DNA of 64,000 bases from Veillonella magna DSM 19857 (GCF_000428745.1 NZ_KE386795.1:623614-687613); one strand, 5' to 3'. Counted from the first letter of the stretch, positions 27,854 to 36,167 are shown. Notes: generated from the letters alone by a model not told the origin. Made by a program: numbers and translations.

Positions 27854-27884
27854 AGTATAAACTATAAAGTAACTTTACAGTCAA
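27854..27884 (-). promoter_or_regulatory. MerR-type promoter with 19-bp spacer
   Basis: On the minus strand TTGACT (27879-27884) and TATACT (27854-27859) are 19 bases apart, the over-long spacing typical of MerR-family targets. The spacer carries the dyad TAAAGTTACTTTA. The MerR gene lies directly upstream on the same strand, so this is very likely its target. Transcription would run toward the 20-codon ORF and the repeat cluster. Confidence 0.75.
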
Positions 27885-27959
27885 TACTCTTTCGTTCATT
27901 TCCTATTCAAATTATAGATTATACGCATACTTTATTGTAATAAAGGACTACACTAGTCG

Positions 27960-28808
27960 TTATTTCATCTCTACAGGAACCTGTACCATGGAAAATGCCT
28001 TACCTTCTTCGGGATCACCAAAGGTGGAATCCAAAAAGCAGGTATCTACCGCATCACCGATTACGGTATGCCCCTCATCAGCTACCCATTGCAAAAGCTT
28101 TTTCAAATGAGTCGTGTCATCAGGCGTTCCGATTTTATAATAACAAGCATAGCGGCCGGCCGGTATAATTCTGTCACGACCTTCAAAATGACCACCATCA
28201 TTTGGGATACGCAAATAACTGCCGGCTCCCAATAGAGGCTGATCTGTCGATAATTGCTCCTTTTTATATATAGTTCCGAAACTGTACGCCGGCATGAATT
28301 CATACGCATACATTTCACGCCACAATGTCATAAAGCTAAGATGAATATCCTCACGGCGCAAAACACCATCATCATTCATAGAAAACGGTGCAAAAATAAT
28401 CCGTCGATCCTGATATGTCCGCAGAAACGGCTCACTGCTTTCTTTACCTGCTGCCGATACGGCTTCAGTATAAATATACAGCCGCTGTTGCAGAGCCAGC
28501 TGCTTACGTTCAATTCCTCGCTTTAACTCTTCCAACTGCTTAGCCTGCTGCCGCAATAATTCCATTTCCCGCAAAGGATCTCGACTCTTAATATGTAATT
28601 CAATTTCTTTTAAGCCGACCCCTAATGATTTTAAGAAGCATATTTCCCGAAGTACCGGGATTTGCTGATGGCTATAGTACCGATATCCGTTGTCATCGGT
28701 AAATACCGGCTTGAATAAACCAATGGAGTCATAATACAACAAGGTAGACCGCTGCAACCCATGAAGTTTCGCCATCTCACTAATAGGAATTCCGTATTTA
28801 CCGGGCAT
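27960..28808 (-). CDS. MerR family regulator with GyrI-like effector domain
   Basis: 282 aa. The winged helix at the start reads YGIPISEMAKLHGLQRSTLLYYDSIGL (in part) and RYYSHQQIPVLREICFLKSLGVGLKEI, then a coiled dimer helix (about 80-115) and a C-terminal GyrI/BmrR-like ligand domain (from about 145; GTPDDTTHLKKLLQWVADEGHTVIGDAV). Such proteins bind hydrophobic or cationic drugs and untwist a 19-bp-spacer promoter. No drug pump is next to it; the only nearby target site is the promoter at 27854-27884. Confidence 0.88.
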   Translation of the reverse strand: MPGKYGIPISEMAKLHGLQRSTLLYYDSIGLFKPVFTDDNGYRYYSHQQIPVLREICFLKSLGVGLKEIELHIKSRDPLREMELLRQQAKQLEELKRGIERKQLALQQRLYIYTEAVSAAGKESSEPFLRTYQDRRIIFAPFSMNDDGVLRREDIHLSFMTLWREMYAYEFMPAYSFGTIYKKEQLSTDQPLLGAGSYLRIPNDGGHFEGRDRIIPAGRYACYYKIGTPDDTTHLKKLLQWVADEGHTVIGDAVDTCFLDSTFGDPEEGKAFSMVQVPVEMK

Positions 28809-28829
28809 ACCATCATCTCCCTACCAACA

Positions 28830-29789
28830 CTATTTACCTATATGGCGTCGCCAAGCTCTCTCTGTATACGCTAAAATCACATCATACGCTTTATCAAAGG
28901 CACGGCGTTCATCTTCGTTCATAGGAATTTCAATAATACGCTCTACCCCGTTTTTACCGAGAACCGTCGGTACCGATGCATAACCACCGTTCTTTTCGTA
29001 TTCACCCTGTAACATACACGCCACCGGCAACACACGCTTTTCATCATGTACAATGGCGCGCCAAATACGAACGGCACAAGTAGAAACGCCAAACTCCGTA
29101 CACGATTTACCGGCTTGCACAACAGCACCGCGATCCTTTACCGCTTCCAACATCGCTGCACGATCAAAGGACGGATACACATCCGGCTGTTCGCTTTGCA
29201 AAATATCCAAAGACTTACCGGCAATGGCCACCGCCGACCAAGGAATCATTGAAGAACTGCCATGTTCACCCATAACCCATGCATTCATGTCTAAATTATG
29301 AACACCCAATACTTTGCTGAGCATATGCTGAAAGCGTGCGGTGTCGAGACTGGTACCGCTGGAGATGACACGATTAGCCGGAAGCTCCATATATCGCTGC
29401 ACAAAGGCAGCAATCACATCCGCCGGATTTGAAATAGATATGATGAACCCCTTAAAACCCGATGCTTTTAATTTGGGCAATACCTCTTCCAAGCAGTCTA
29501 ATGTTACATCCAAGGTATCCAGTCTATCCTGTTCTACCGTCGGTAGCGGTCCCGCTGCAATAAAGACTACATCACAGTCGCCCATCTCCGTAGCCTCCAC
29601 CGCACGAGCTCGAATTTTATGCGGCAAAAAGCTGCAGGCATCATTTAAATCCTGCGCTTCCGCTGTCGCCTTTTCTTTCTTTATATCACATAATAAAATT
29701 TCATCGGCTTCCCCTTGCGAAGCCAATGCAAAGCCCACATGGGATCCTACATTACCGGCACCGATAATACCTACGCTGCGTACCTTCAT
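28830..29789 (-). CDS. Lactate/malate dehydrogenase family protein, divergent active site
   Basis: A 319-aa NAD-dependent 2-hydroxyacid dehydrogenase. The Rossmann motif GIIGAGNVGSHVGFALA is at the N-terminus, SISNPADVIAAF and GTSLDTARF are typical of LDH, and the catalytic His is in GEHGSSSMIPWS. LDH proteins usually read GEHGDS here, so the conserved Asp is a Ser. The substrate loop (GPLPTVEQDRLDT) also differs from the usual one. An L-lactate or branched 2-hydroxyacid substrate is possible. AAAGGAGAG precedes ATG 29789. Confidence 0.82.
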   Translation of the reverse strand: MKVRSVGIIGAGNVGSHVGFALASQGEADEILLCDIKKEKATAEAQDLNDACSFLPHKIRARAVEATEMGDCDVVFIAAGPLPTVEQDRLDTLDVTLDCLEEVLPKLKASGFKGFIISISNPADVIAAFVQRYMELPANRVISSGTSLDTARFQHMLSKVLGVHNLDMNAWVMGEHGSSSMIPWSAVAIAGKSLDILQSEQPDVYPSFDRAAMLEAVKDRGAVVQAGKSCTEFGVSTCAVRIWRAIVHDEKRVLPVACMLQGEYEKNGGYASVPTVLGKNGVERIIEIPMNEDERRAFDKAYDVILAYTERAWRRHIGK

Positions 29790-29860
29790 ACTATCTCTCC
29801 TTTTTCTACCCTGTCCCTTTGAATTTACATGCAAGGAACCGGCAATACATAATTTGTTAT

Positions 29861-29869
29861 ATTATAGCA
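29861..29869 (-). promoter_or_regulatory. Extended -10 promoter of the dehydrogenase gene
   Basis: On the minus strand TGC TATAAT is a perfect extended -10, about 72 bases before the ATG. No good -35 is visible. Confidence 0.5.
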
Positions 29870-29908
29870 TAGATTTTCTACCTTCGATTTTATCTTCATT
29901 CTATCTGA

Positions 29909-29959
29909 TTAATTATAAAATGAAATTGAACACATAAAAAGTCCATAGTACATCGTCAT
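29909..29959 (-). CDS. Putative 16-aa peptide with a strong ribosome site
   Basis: ATG 29959 follows AGGAGGTG at ideal spacing and encodes MTMYYGLFMCSISFYN before TAA. The start resembles Firmicute Hol-Tox-type small toxins (MTxYEALxLMIxFG) but it stops early, so it may be a truncated relic or a chance frame. It lies between the nested hairpin at 29985-30065 and the dehydrogenase promoter. Confidence 0.25.
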   Translation of the reverse strand: MTMYYGLFMCSISFYN

Positions 29960-29984
29960 TGAATCACCTCCTAAAAATGGGCAT

Positions 29985-30065
29985 AAAAATAGACCCTTAT
30001 ATTGAACTGAACCCCAAATGTTAGACATATTTGGGGTCAGTTCATATTTTTCAGGGTCTATTTTT
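29985..30065. repeat. Nested hairpin with IS150-like inner arms, copy 1 (also terminator)
   Basis: The outer 13-bp arms (29985-29997 and 30053-30065; AAAAATAGACCCT and complement) are perfect and give a U run on both strands, so it is a bidirectional terminator. Inside is a second palindrome with arms TGAACTGA-CCCCAAAT (30003-30019) and ATTTGGGG-TCAGTTCA (30029-30044). The inner core recurs at 63590-63622. CCCCAAATGTTAGACA resembles the terminal repeats of IS3-family, IS150-group elements. Confidence 0.8.
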
Positions 30066-30216
30066 GTATATTTACCTTTTCATATTCTTTGGGCCTTTCC
30101 TCTGCATCAGAAGAAAGAATCCGGTCACATTCTTCTAAAAAAGCTTCTATAATTTCCAAAGATTTAGGATCATGAGGATCATCGTAGATATCTAGAAATT
30201 CTATTCGATTTAACAT
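30058..30216 (-). CDS. Small acidic hypothetical protein (52 aa)
   Basis: Reads MLNRIEFLDIYDDPHDPKS ... ILSSDAEERPKEYEKVNIQK and stops at TAG 30058-30060, inside the right arm of the nested hairpin. It is strongly acidic and without Cys or membrane segments. The ribosome site (AGAAAGTG) is weak. Codon use and sequence are protein-like rather than repeat-like, so I consider it a real small gene ending in its own terminator. Function unknown. Confidence 0.6.
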   Translation of the reverse strand: MLNRIEFLDIYDDPHDPKSLEIIEAFLEECDRILSSDAEERPKEYEKVNIQK

Positions 30217-30283
30217 AGTCTATTCACACTTTCTTACATAAAAAACGCCTTGATGACATCACTGTACCCACTACTTTGCCTGT

Positions 30284-30289
30284 ATTCTA
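30284..30289 (-). promoter_or_regulatory. Candidate extended -10 of the 52-aa gene
   Basis: The minus strand has TGT TAGAAT about 68 bases before the start codon; no clear -35 is seen. It is divergent from the nhaC promoter. Confidence 0.35.
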
Positions 30290-30360
30290 ACATACTTTCT
30301 CTTATAAAGCCATATGCCTTTTATAGCTGTAGTTCTCTCTTATACGGAACAATACGAATT

Positions 30361-30369
30361 TGTTATAAT
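30361..30369 (+). promoter_or_regulatory. Extended -10 promoter of nhaC
   Basis: TGT TATAAT is an extended -10 28 bases before the start codon. The best -35 (TTATAC at 30340-30345, 18-base spacing) is weak. Confidence 0.5.
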
Positions 30370-30397
30370 AAGCTCATAAGAGAAAGGTGGGATACAT

Positions 30398-31816
30398 ATG
30401 GCAAGAACACATACGGCATGGTCGGTACCGCTTGCACTTTTTATCACTGTACTAGGTTTGTTAGGGGCACTGTACACCGGTACCTTCATCGGCTATCCCT
30501 TGGTCATCGGTTGGTTACTGGTAGCCTTGGCATTATGGGGTAAGGATTATCCCCTTCGCCGCTTATGTATTATGTCTTGGCATGGCATTTCCTCTACTAT
30601 GCTAGTACTCCAGATTTTTCTTTTCATCGGTGCCATCACCGCCTTATGGCAAGCATCCGGCACATTGCCGACAATTGTCATCTACAGTTTGGAAAGCATT
30701 GTACCTTCCCTTTTCCTGCTGTCTTGCTTTATATTGCCGTCTGCCGTCAGCTATCTCATCGGCAGCTCATTGGGAACAGCCGGCACCATCGGCTTACCGC
30801 TGATACTTTTAGCACGTCTGGGACATGTCCCGCTCGATATAACAGCCGGTGCCATTATCGCCGGTGCCTATGTAGGTGATAGAGCCTCCCCCATGTCATC
30901 CAGTGCGGCCTTGGTCGCCACCTTGACCAAAACAACCGTCCCCGATAATGTAGGCCCCATGTTCCGCACAGCGTTACCGGCACTCGTCCTGTCCTGTATA
31001 TTTTATGGACTTTTCTCGTGGCGTTATCCCTTAGAAACAACCGATACAGCCTTGGCCACTTACATCGCCTCTACCTTCGTCATTTCACCATGGCTTCTCT
31101 TGCCAGCTGTAACCATTATTTTCTTGGTTCTATGTAAAGTCAAAGTGCGTATGGCCATGCTGATCAGTGCCGTTATTGCTTTTATCTTAGCCTACACTGT
31201 CCAGCATCAACCATTATCCCAACTACTCTATCAGACAATGATGGGCTTTCATCTTCCGGACCCTTCGCACCCCTTGTATACCATTTTTAAGGGAGGCGGC
31301 ATTATTACCATGATTCCTCCGGCCATTGTCATTACCGCTGCCTGCGCTTTATCTACATTGCTGGAAGAAAGCGGCCAACTGGAACAACTTCAATCCCTAT
31401 ACCATCGTTGTCAACACTGCTCTTCACTATTTGCCGCCCAATGCCTAACCGCCTTGGCTACCGCCGGCATCGGGGCCAACCAATCAGTAGCCATCGTAAT
31501 GAACTATTTCTTAACCAGGACCGCATACAATACGCTCTCCCTTGCCGAGTCAGCCGCCGATACAAGCGATACATCTCACGAACAGCCTAATCCTAATACA
31601 GATAGCACTCATCATAGTTCTAATCAACAACTTATGATGGATTTAGAAAACTCTGCTATCGTTATCGCGCCACTGCTCCCCTGGAATATCGCCGCCTTAG
31701 TGCCCACCGTCATGCTAGGCGTATCCATGACAGGATACCTTCCTTACGCGGCTTACCTCTATCTGTTGCCATTGTGCTATTGGTTGCAACTGCGGTTGAA
31801 GAATAGGACATATTAA
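30398..31816 (+). CDS. nhaC: Na+/H+ antiporter, NhaC family
   Basis: A 472-aa polytopic membrane protein with about 11 hydrophobic segments. Typical NhaC features are SYLIGSSLGTAGTIGLPLI, GAIIAGAYVGDRASPMSSSAALVATL, and the GANQSVAIVMNYFLTRTAY region near the C-terminus. It would exchange Na+ for H+ across the inner membrane. GGTGG lies upstream of the ATG. A low-complexity Asp/Ser/His loop (about 395-410) is unusual. Its stop is five bases from the stop of the convergent island gene, with no terminator between them. Confidence 0.9.
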   Translation: MARTHTAWSVPLALFITVLGLLGALYTGTFIGYPLVIGWLLVALALWGKDYPLRRLCIMSWHGISSTMLVLQIFLFIGAITALWQASGTLPTIVIYSLESIVPSLFLLSCFILPSAVSYLIGSSLGTAGTIGLPLILLARLGHVPLDITAGAIIAGAYVGDRASPMSSSAALVATLTKTTVPDNVGPMFRTALPALVLSCIFYGLFSWRYPLETTDTALATYIASTFVISPWLLLPAVTIIFLVLCKVKVRMAMLISAVIAFILAYTVQHQPLSQLLYQTMMGFHLPDPSHPLYTIFKGGGIITMIPPAIVITAACALSTLLEESGQLEQLQSLYHRCQHCSSLFAAQCLTALATAGIGANQSVAIVMNYFLTRTAYNTLSLAESAADTSDTSHEQPNPNTDSTHHSSNQQLMMDLENSAIVIAPLLPWNIAALVPTVMLGVSMTGYLPYAAYLYLLPLCYWLQLRLKNRTY

Positions 31817-31820
31817 ATGG

Positions 31821-33833
31821 TCAATGTCCTGTCTGAGAAATTGATCTTCCATCTAATGTCATCCATTCTCTACGACCGTTAGCCGACCTTCCCAGGATAA
31901 CTGCCGCTGCAGCTGATGTGCTTGTAAAGGTATAATTCTGGGTAAACCGATTTTCTTTAATAATACCCGCAGCTATTAGATTCTCTCTTTGCCTTAAATA
32001 ATTGGTCTGAAATTTTTCTGTGATACTAGGAGCAATTTTACTTCCTGCTAAAACAATAAATTCATCTCCATCGCCCGGATATCCAGTTGCATTAGCTCCA
32101 CGGCCAGCAAGTATATAATTAGCATTTTCAACAGCATTTTCAGCAGGCTCAAGGTCCCACGCTTCTTTAAAAACTTCCATAAGATCCTTTTGTCTCTTGT
32201 CTACAATCTCCGGTGTCCACGAAACAATATTTATCACTTGAGTAGTTAGAGCAAAGGCACTTACACCACTCTTCGTCTGAAAATACTTATATTTCTTTGT
32301 ACCAAAATCATAATTTTGCGCTGCTGAATTTCTCTGTCTTGTTAAAGGCACTAGATTTGCAATTCGATTAAGCCAAAATGCCTGTGTTTCCTTATTCGGC
32401 CACAACATCATCCACTCACTGCCTGCCGCTGGATGCTGAGGAAGAACATGTTCAATTGTAAATATTTTAGAATCATACAAAGCCCCACCAGCACTCACAA
32501 ATGAGTCAAGACGTTGAATAATATAATTCCGACGTTGAGCTGTCATTGTGTAAATTTCCCCGTTCAAAGCCTGTAAAAACTGTTCCTTCTCCCATTCGGT
32601 CAGCTCGATATTTGTAAGTGGCTCAGACAAAGAACTATTGGGTCTACTATCCATCTCAACCAGCACCCACTTATAACGGTCCATTCGATGATTCACATCT
32701 TTTCCCGTTACAAGCAAATAAGAGGCTAGACGCTCTAACTTCTGAATAAACCAAAGAGTATACTCCGAGTCATTTTGATGCTCCGCTATAAATTTAATTG
32801 CCGGTGGCATCCAATCGTAATTATTAGTCTTATTCAACCAGCGAAGAAGTAAGTTAATTTTATCTGCATGCTTAGTAGAGGAATAAGAGCTATTCCTTAA
32901 CTGATAATACACATGAGTATAGGGAGCCAAATAATCATCTATTAACGATTTAGGCGTAGTAACTCTTACTACCTGTTCCCTAAATTCATCCAACAAATTT
33001 CTCTTAGGTCTCTCTTTTACAAAAATAGTCCTGGTATGGGTAAAAATTTCATTAAAGCCTTCTCTTCCTGTCAGAGTCTCCATATCTTCCCATTTTTGTG
33101 TATATACTTCTTGTTCTGACTCGGGCAATTTACCAATAATTTCAGATTTTACAATGTCCGTTGGCATTAAATCAAGTCCGCGACTATTCATTACTGAGAA
33201 TATGCGAAATGCAGATTCCTCATTCGCTGTAGAAACAGCAATTAAATAGCATCTATTCAATAAAAATTGACTAAATTCTAACAACTCATCATCATTACGA
33301 AAAACATCCCTAAACTTCTCTACCAGTATACGTGCATTTTCTTTGATATGTTTTTGTGATTCCGTTAAAAGAGTAGCAGCATCGATGTTACCAAGTTTAT
33401 CTAACTGAACATTCTGAATATACACATTAAAAAATTCTTGATCTCTATCACGTAAAAATAAACGCGGCTGTGCCTTAATGCCAGCGATCTTATTTCCTTC
33501 TTCTCGCAGATATCCCATACAAATTGTTTTTAGATTACTATCTTCAAAACATGATGCAAGCACAGCCAATACTATGGATAATGTCGTAAGGCGCTGCTGT
33601 CCATCAATGACACTAGCATAAGATTTTTCATCATCCTTAATCAAGACAATACTTCCTAAAAAATAGTTATCAGACTTCTCGGACTGAAAAAAATCATAAA
33701 GATCATCAAACAATGTTCCTGCCTGTTCTACACCCCAAGCATAAGGTCTTTGATATGTAGGAATATGATACTCGAAATCTGAACTAAATATTTTGAGCAA
33801 AGGATATTCCTTTCCAGTAATCTTATTACTCAT
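31821..33833 (-). CDS. GmrSD-like nuclease (DUF262 - DUF1524 - DUF4357)
   Basis: 670 aa. The DUF262 (GmrS-like, ParB-fold) domain shows HIPTYQRPYAWG (about 23-34) and VIDGQQRLTTLS (about 75-86). The DUF1524 (GmrD-like, HNH) domain near residue 470 shows TIEHVLPQHP and RIANLVPLTRQRNSAAQN. A DUF4357 domain ends the protein (AAAVILGRSANGRREW). GmrSD enzymes are NTP-driven Type IV systems that cut sugar-modified phage DNA; single-chain DUF262-DUF1524 proteins such as SspE and BrxU also defend against phage. A GAGGTG site precedes the ATG. AT-rich like the rest of the island. Confidence 0.88.
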   Translation of the reverse strand: MSNKITGKEYPLLKIFSSDFEYHIPTYQRPYAWGVEQAGTLFDDLYDFFQSEKSDNYFLGSIVLIKDDEKSYASVIDGQQRLTTLSIVLAVLASCFEDSNLKTICMGYLREEGNKIAGIKAQPRLFLRDRDQEFFNVYIQNVQLDKLGNIDAATLLTESQKHIKENARILVEKFRDVFRNDDELLEFSQFLLNRCYLIAVSTANEESAFRIFSVMNSRGLDLMPTDIVKSEIIGKLPESEQEVYTQKWEDMETLTGREGFNEIFTHTRTIFVKERPKRNLLDEFREQVVRVTTPKSLIDDYLAPYTHVYYQLRNSSYSSTKHADKINLLLRWLNKTNNYDWMPPAIKFIAEHQNDSEYTLWFIQKLERLASYLLVTGKDVNHRMDRYKWVLVEMDSRPNSSLSEPLTNIELTEWEKEQFLQALNGEIYTMTAQRRNYIIQRLDSFVSAGGALYDSKIFTIEHVLPQHPAAGSEWMMLWPNKETQAFWLNRIANLVPLTRQRNSAAQNYDFGTKKYKYFQTKSGVSAFALTTQVINIVSWTPEIVDKRQKDLMEVFKEAWDLEPAENAVENANYILAGRGANATGYPGDGDEFIVLAGSKIAPSITEKFQTNYLRQRENLIAAGIIKENRFTQNYTFTSTSAAAAVILGRSANGRREWMTLDGRSISQTGH

Positions 33834-33987
33834 CTTGTCACCTCTAACTACTAAATTACACTTAATTGCACATTTTGTTATTTTATCTTAATCATCTCAC
33901 AATACTTCAACTAAATGAGATGGCAACTAAAAAGACAAACTCTCTACACTCTTGTATTTCGTTACATCACATACCGCCTTAGGCGGT

Positions 33988-35034
33988 TTATTTTTTTGCA
34001 TTCTCTTCCAGTTCCAGCATGTACCTATCAAAGTCAGATACAAATAATCTATCTTGGATAACACGATATTTCTCAAATTCAGTTTCAGCCTTTGCTTTAG
34101 CAATCTCAGCAGTGATTTTTCCTGCATCTCGAAGAACCTCTCTGTCATCTGCCATCAAGAATAGATCCAGTCGTTTTGCCCAATCCTCCATTGTCATCGG
34201 AATATGACGTTCTGCACGATCCTCTGCCAAATCCAGATATGCAGATACGATACGCTCTAATGAACGCATTTCTTTCTCTGAAAGATAATTCTTAGCAATG
34301 CTCACATCGCTTTTTACAATCTTACCTTCCGGTGCTGCTGCCCAAGTAGTCAGTCCCATGTGTGGCTTGTCTGCATCTGCTCGCTCATAAATCAGCTCTG
34401 CGGCTGTATGACCATGAACTGCATAATGCATCTTATTTTGAACCTTTGCAAAAAACTGCTTTGTTGTTTTTGCTGTGCGGTCATAATCAAGCGCTGTAGC
34501 ATAGATATCTGTTATCTTCTGATAAAATCTACGCTCGGACAAACGAATTTCTCTAATCTGCTCAAGTAAATGATCGAAATATTCTACAGTAAGCACAGTA
34601 CCACTATTTTTCAAGCGCTCATTATCTATAGCCCAACCTTTGATGGTATAATCCTTTGCAATCTGATTCACCCATTTCCTGAACTGTACCGCACGCTCAG
34701 AATTAACCTTAAAGCCTACAGCAATAATCATTTGAAGATTATAATGCTTTGTATCACGAGTTACCTGACGGGAACCTTCGGTTTGAACTATCCGGAAATT
34801 CCGGATAGTTGAATCTTCCTCAAGTTCCGAATCAAAATAAATCTTTTTAATATGCTCATTGATAGTACGAACATCCACATCATACAACGTAGCCATCATC
34901 TTTTGCGTCAACCATATATTTTCATCCTCGTATCGCATCTCAATACTATCCGTCTGGTCACCGATAGAGGCAACATACGTTAAATATTCTGCCGCACTGG
35001 ACCGGACAGTAATTGTATCTTTTTTCTTTTTCAA
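33988..35034 (-). CDS. RhuM family protein
   Basis: A 348-aa RhuM protein. The family block runs from IWLTQKMMATLYDVDVRTIN through GSRQVTRDTKHYNLQMIIAVGFKVNSERAVQFRKW, followed by GWAIDNERLKN; the C-terminal part is helical. RhuM was first named in a Salmonella pathogenicity island; the molecular role is not known, and its genes are frequent in mobile and defence islands. The start is a TTG at 35034 after GGAGGG. A 25-nt perfect palindrome lies inside the gene (34786-34810). Confidence 0.88.
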   Translation of the reverse strand: MKKKKDTITVRSSAAEYLTYVASIGDQTDSIEMRYEDENIWLTQKMMATLYDVDVRTINEHIKKIYFDSELEEDSTIRNFRIVQTEGSRQVTRDTKHYNLQMIIAVGFKVNSERAVQFRKWVNQIAKDYTIKGWAIDNERLKNSGTVLTVEYFDHLLEQIREIRLSERRFYQKITDIYATALDYDRTAKTTKQFFAKVQNKMHYAVHGHTAAELIYERADADKPHMGLTTWAAAPEGKIVKSDVSIAKNYLSEKEMRSLERIVSAYLDLAEDRAERHIPMTMEDWAKRLDLFLMADDREVLRDAGKITAEIAKAKAETEFEKYRVIQDRLFVSDFDRYMLELEENAKK

Positions 35035-35312
35035 TCAGAGCCCTCCTTTTTATAATTACTTGCTTCCATAATTGAAAAGCACGCCCCAATATACAACGTT
35101 AACCATCCTGTACATTTAATTATTTTATTGAGTAATCACTATGAATGTATCACGGTCAAATATCTCAGTCAATTATTTAACCGTCCTTCTTTACCTTCAA
35201 AACCTGGTAATAGTTTAATAAAATACCTTGCGTCCTACATAATATAAATAAAAACGAGATACAAAAGCATTCTGCAAATCCCAAGCTCGTACCTCAAAGA
35301 TATTATGATTGA

Positions 35313-35348
35313 AGAAACGGTCGCACTTCACAAGTTGCGACCGTTTCT
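35313..35348. terminator. Strong hairpin, probable terminator
   Basis: Thirteen-base arms starting AGAAACGGTCGCA (35313-35325) and TGCGACCGTTTCT (35336-35348) pair perfectly, followed by TTTATAT on the plus strand. No gene ends next to it now, so it may be a leftover of a lost gene. Confidence 0.55.
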
Positions 35349-35654
35349 TTATATATTAAAAATCAATATGTTTACCTTATAGTAATATTTTATAATTTCA
35401 CATTGCGATCAGAGGCCCATGGTTACTCCACCCGAACAAGCTTTGAAACTGCCTCCACATGGCTCGGTTGTTCAACGAAAAACATACTCAACCCCTATTG
35501 TACAAGGAAATGGTGGAACGGACCTTTCCCCTTAAAATCTAGGGTTTTGAGCCTGTGATAACCTTGAATTGCCCTATAATTTGTATAGGCAAACAGGGTA
35601 AAGCTCTGTTCCTTAAACTTCATTTTTAATGTCATCTCTACAAACTGGAAGTTG
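35349..35654. other. Non-coding stretch of the island
   Basis: No open frame with a ribosome site is convincing here. The stretch separates an orphan terminator from a monooxygenase remnant and looks like decayed island sequence; 35035-35312, upstream of RhuM, is likewise AT-rich and without a recognisable gene. Confidence 0.4.
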
Positions 35655-35825
35655 TCAATTTCTTATATATTTTTGATCAATATCAGGAATCGTATCTTCT
35701 GACCGATATCGCTCTACTTTCATGTGAAGATTATATTTATCTCTTAACTCCGCAATCTTATTCATCATGGGTGATTGATGGTGAAAGTCAATGCTCTCTT
35801 GATTTTCCCAACTGTCAATCAGCAC
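35655..35825 (-). pseudogene. Remnant of an antibiotic-biosynthesis-monooxygenase (ABM) protein
   Basis: A frame without a start reads VLIDSWENQESIDFHHQSP then IAELRDKYNLHMKVERY and ends at TGA 35655-35657. WENQ..DxHH.SP...I is the C-terminal half of YgiN-type quinol monooxygenases. No N-terminal half is found upstream, so it is a truncated relic. Confidence 0.6.
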
Positions 35826-35942
35826 CAATCCTTTTGTAGCAAAAATGATGAGCCACGATACATTCCCAACTTGCTAAATAGAAAGCTAGTTGTAAACTCA
35901 GATAATCATAATCAAATCCACAGTATCCATGCTACTCACCGC

Positions 35943-36167
35943 CTATTCGTTACTTGTTTTTATCTGTTCTCCATTAGGAAAGACAAATGACTGTTCAAAA
36001 GTAACCTCCATCACATCAGCTATCTGCTTTAACTCCTCAAGAGTAACTGTATCTCGTTTCAGTTTCTTACCAAAGTTCTGTGGAGTCTGACCTATCCGTC
36101 TGGCAAGTTCCGAAACGCTTATATTCTTTTTATTACATAATTCTTTAATCATATCGGATGTCTTCAT
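35943..36167 (-). CDS. Small XRE-family DNA-binding protein
   Basis: 74 aa with a single helix-turn-helix: SVSELARRIGQTPQNFGKKLKRDTVTLEELKQIADVM (residues 17-53, in part). No other domain. GGAGGATAACG precedes the ATG. It lies after the terminator of the arsenic operon. Small Cro-like regulators of this kind are common on mobile elements; its target is unknown. Confidence 0.85.
   Translation of the reverse strand: MKTSDMIKELCNKKNISVSELARRIGQTPQNFGKKLKRDTVTLEELKQIADVMEVTFEQSFVFPNGEQIKTSNE

Noticed and set aside
29341..29937. A 198-codon plus-strand frame antisense to the dehydrogenase gene
   Set aside because: The minus-strand frame has clear LDH motifs; the other has none and lacks a ribosome site.
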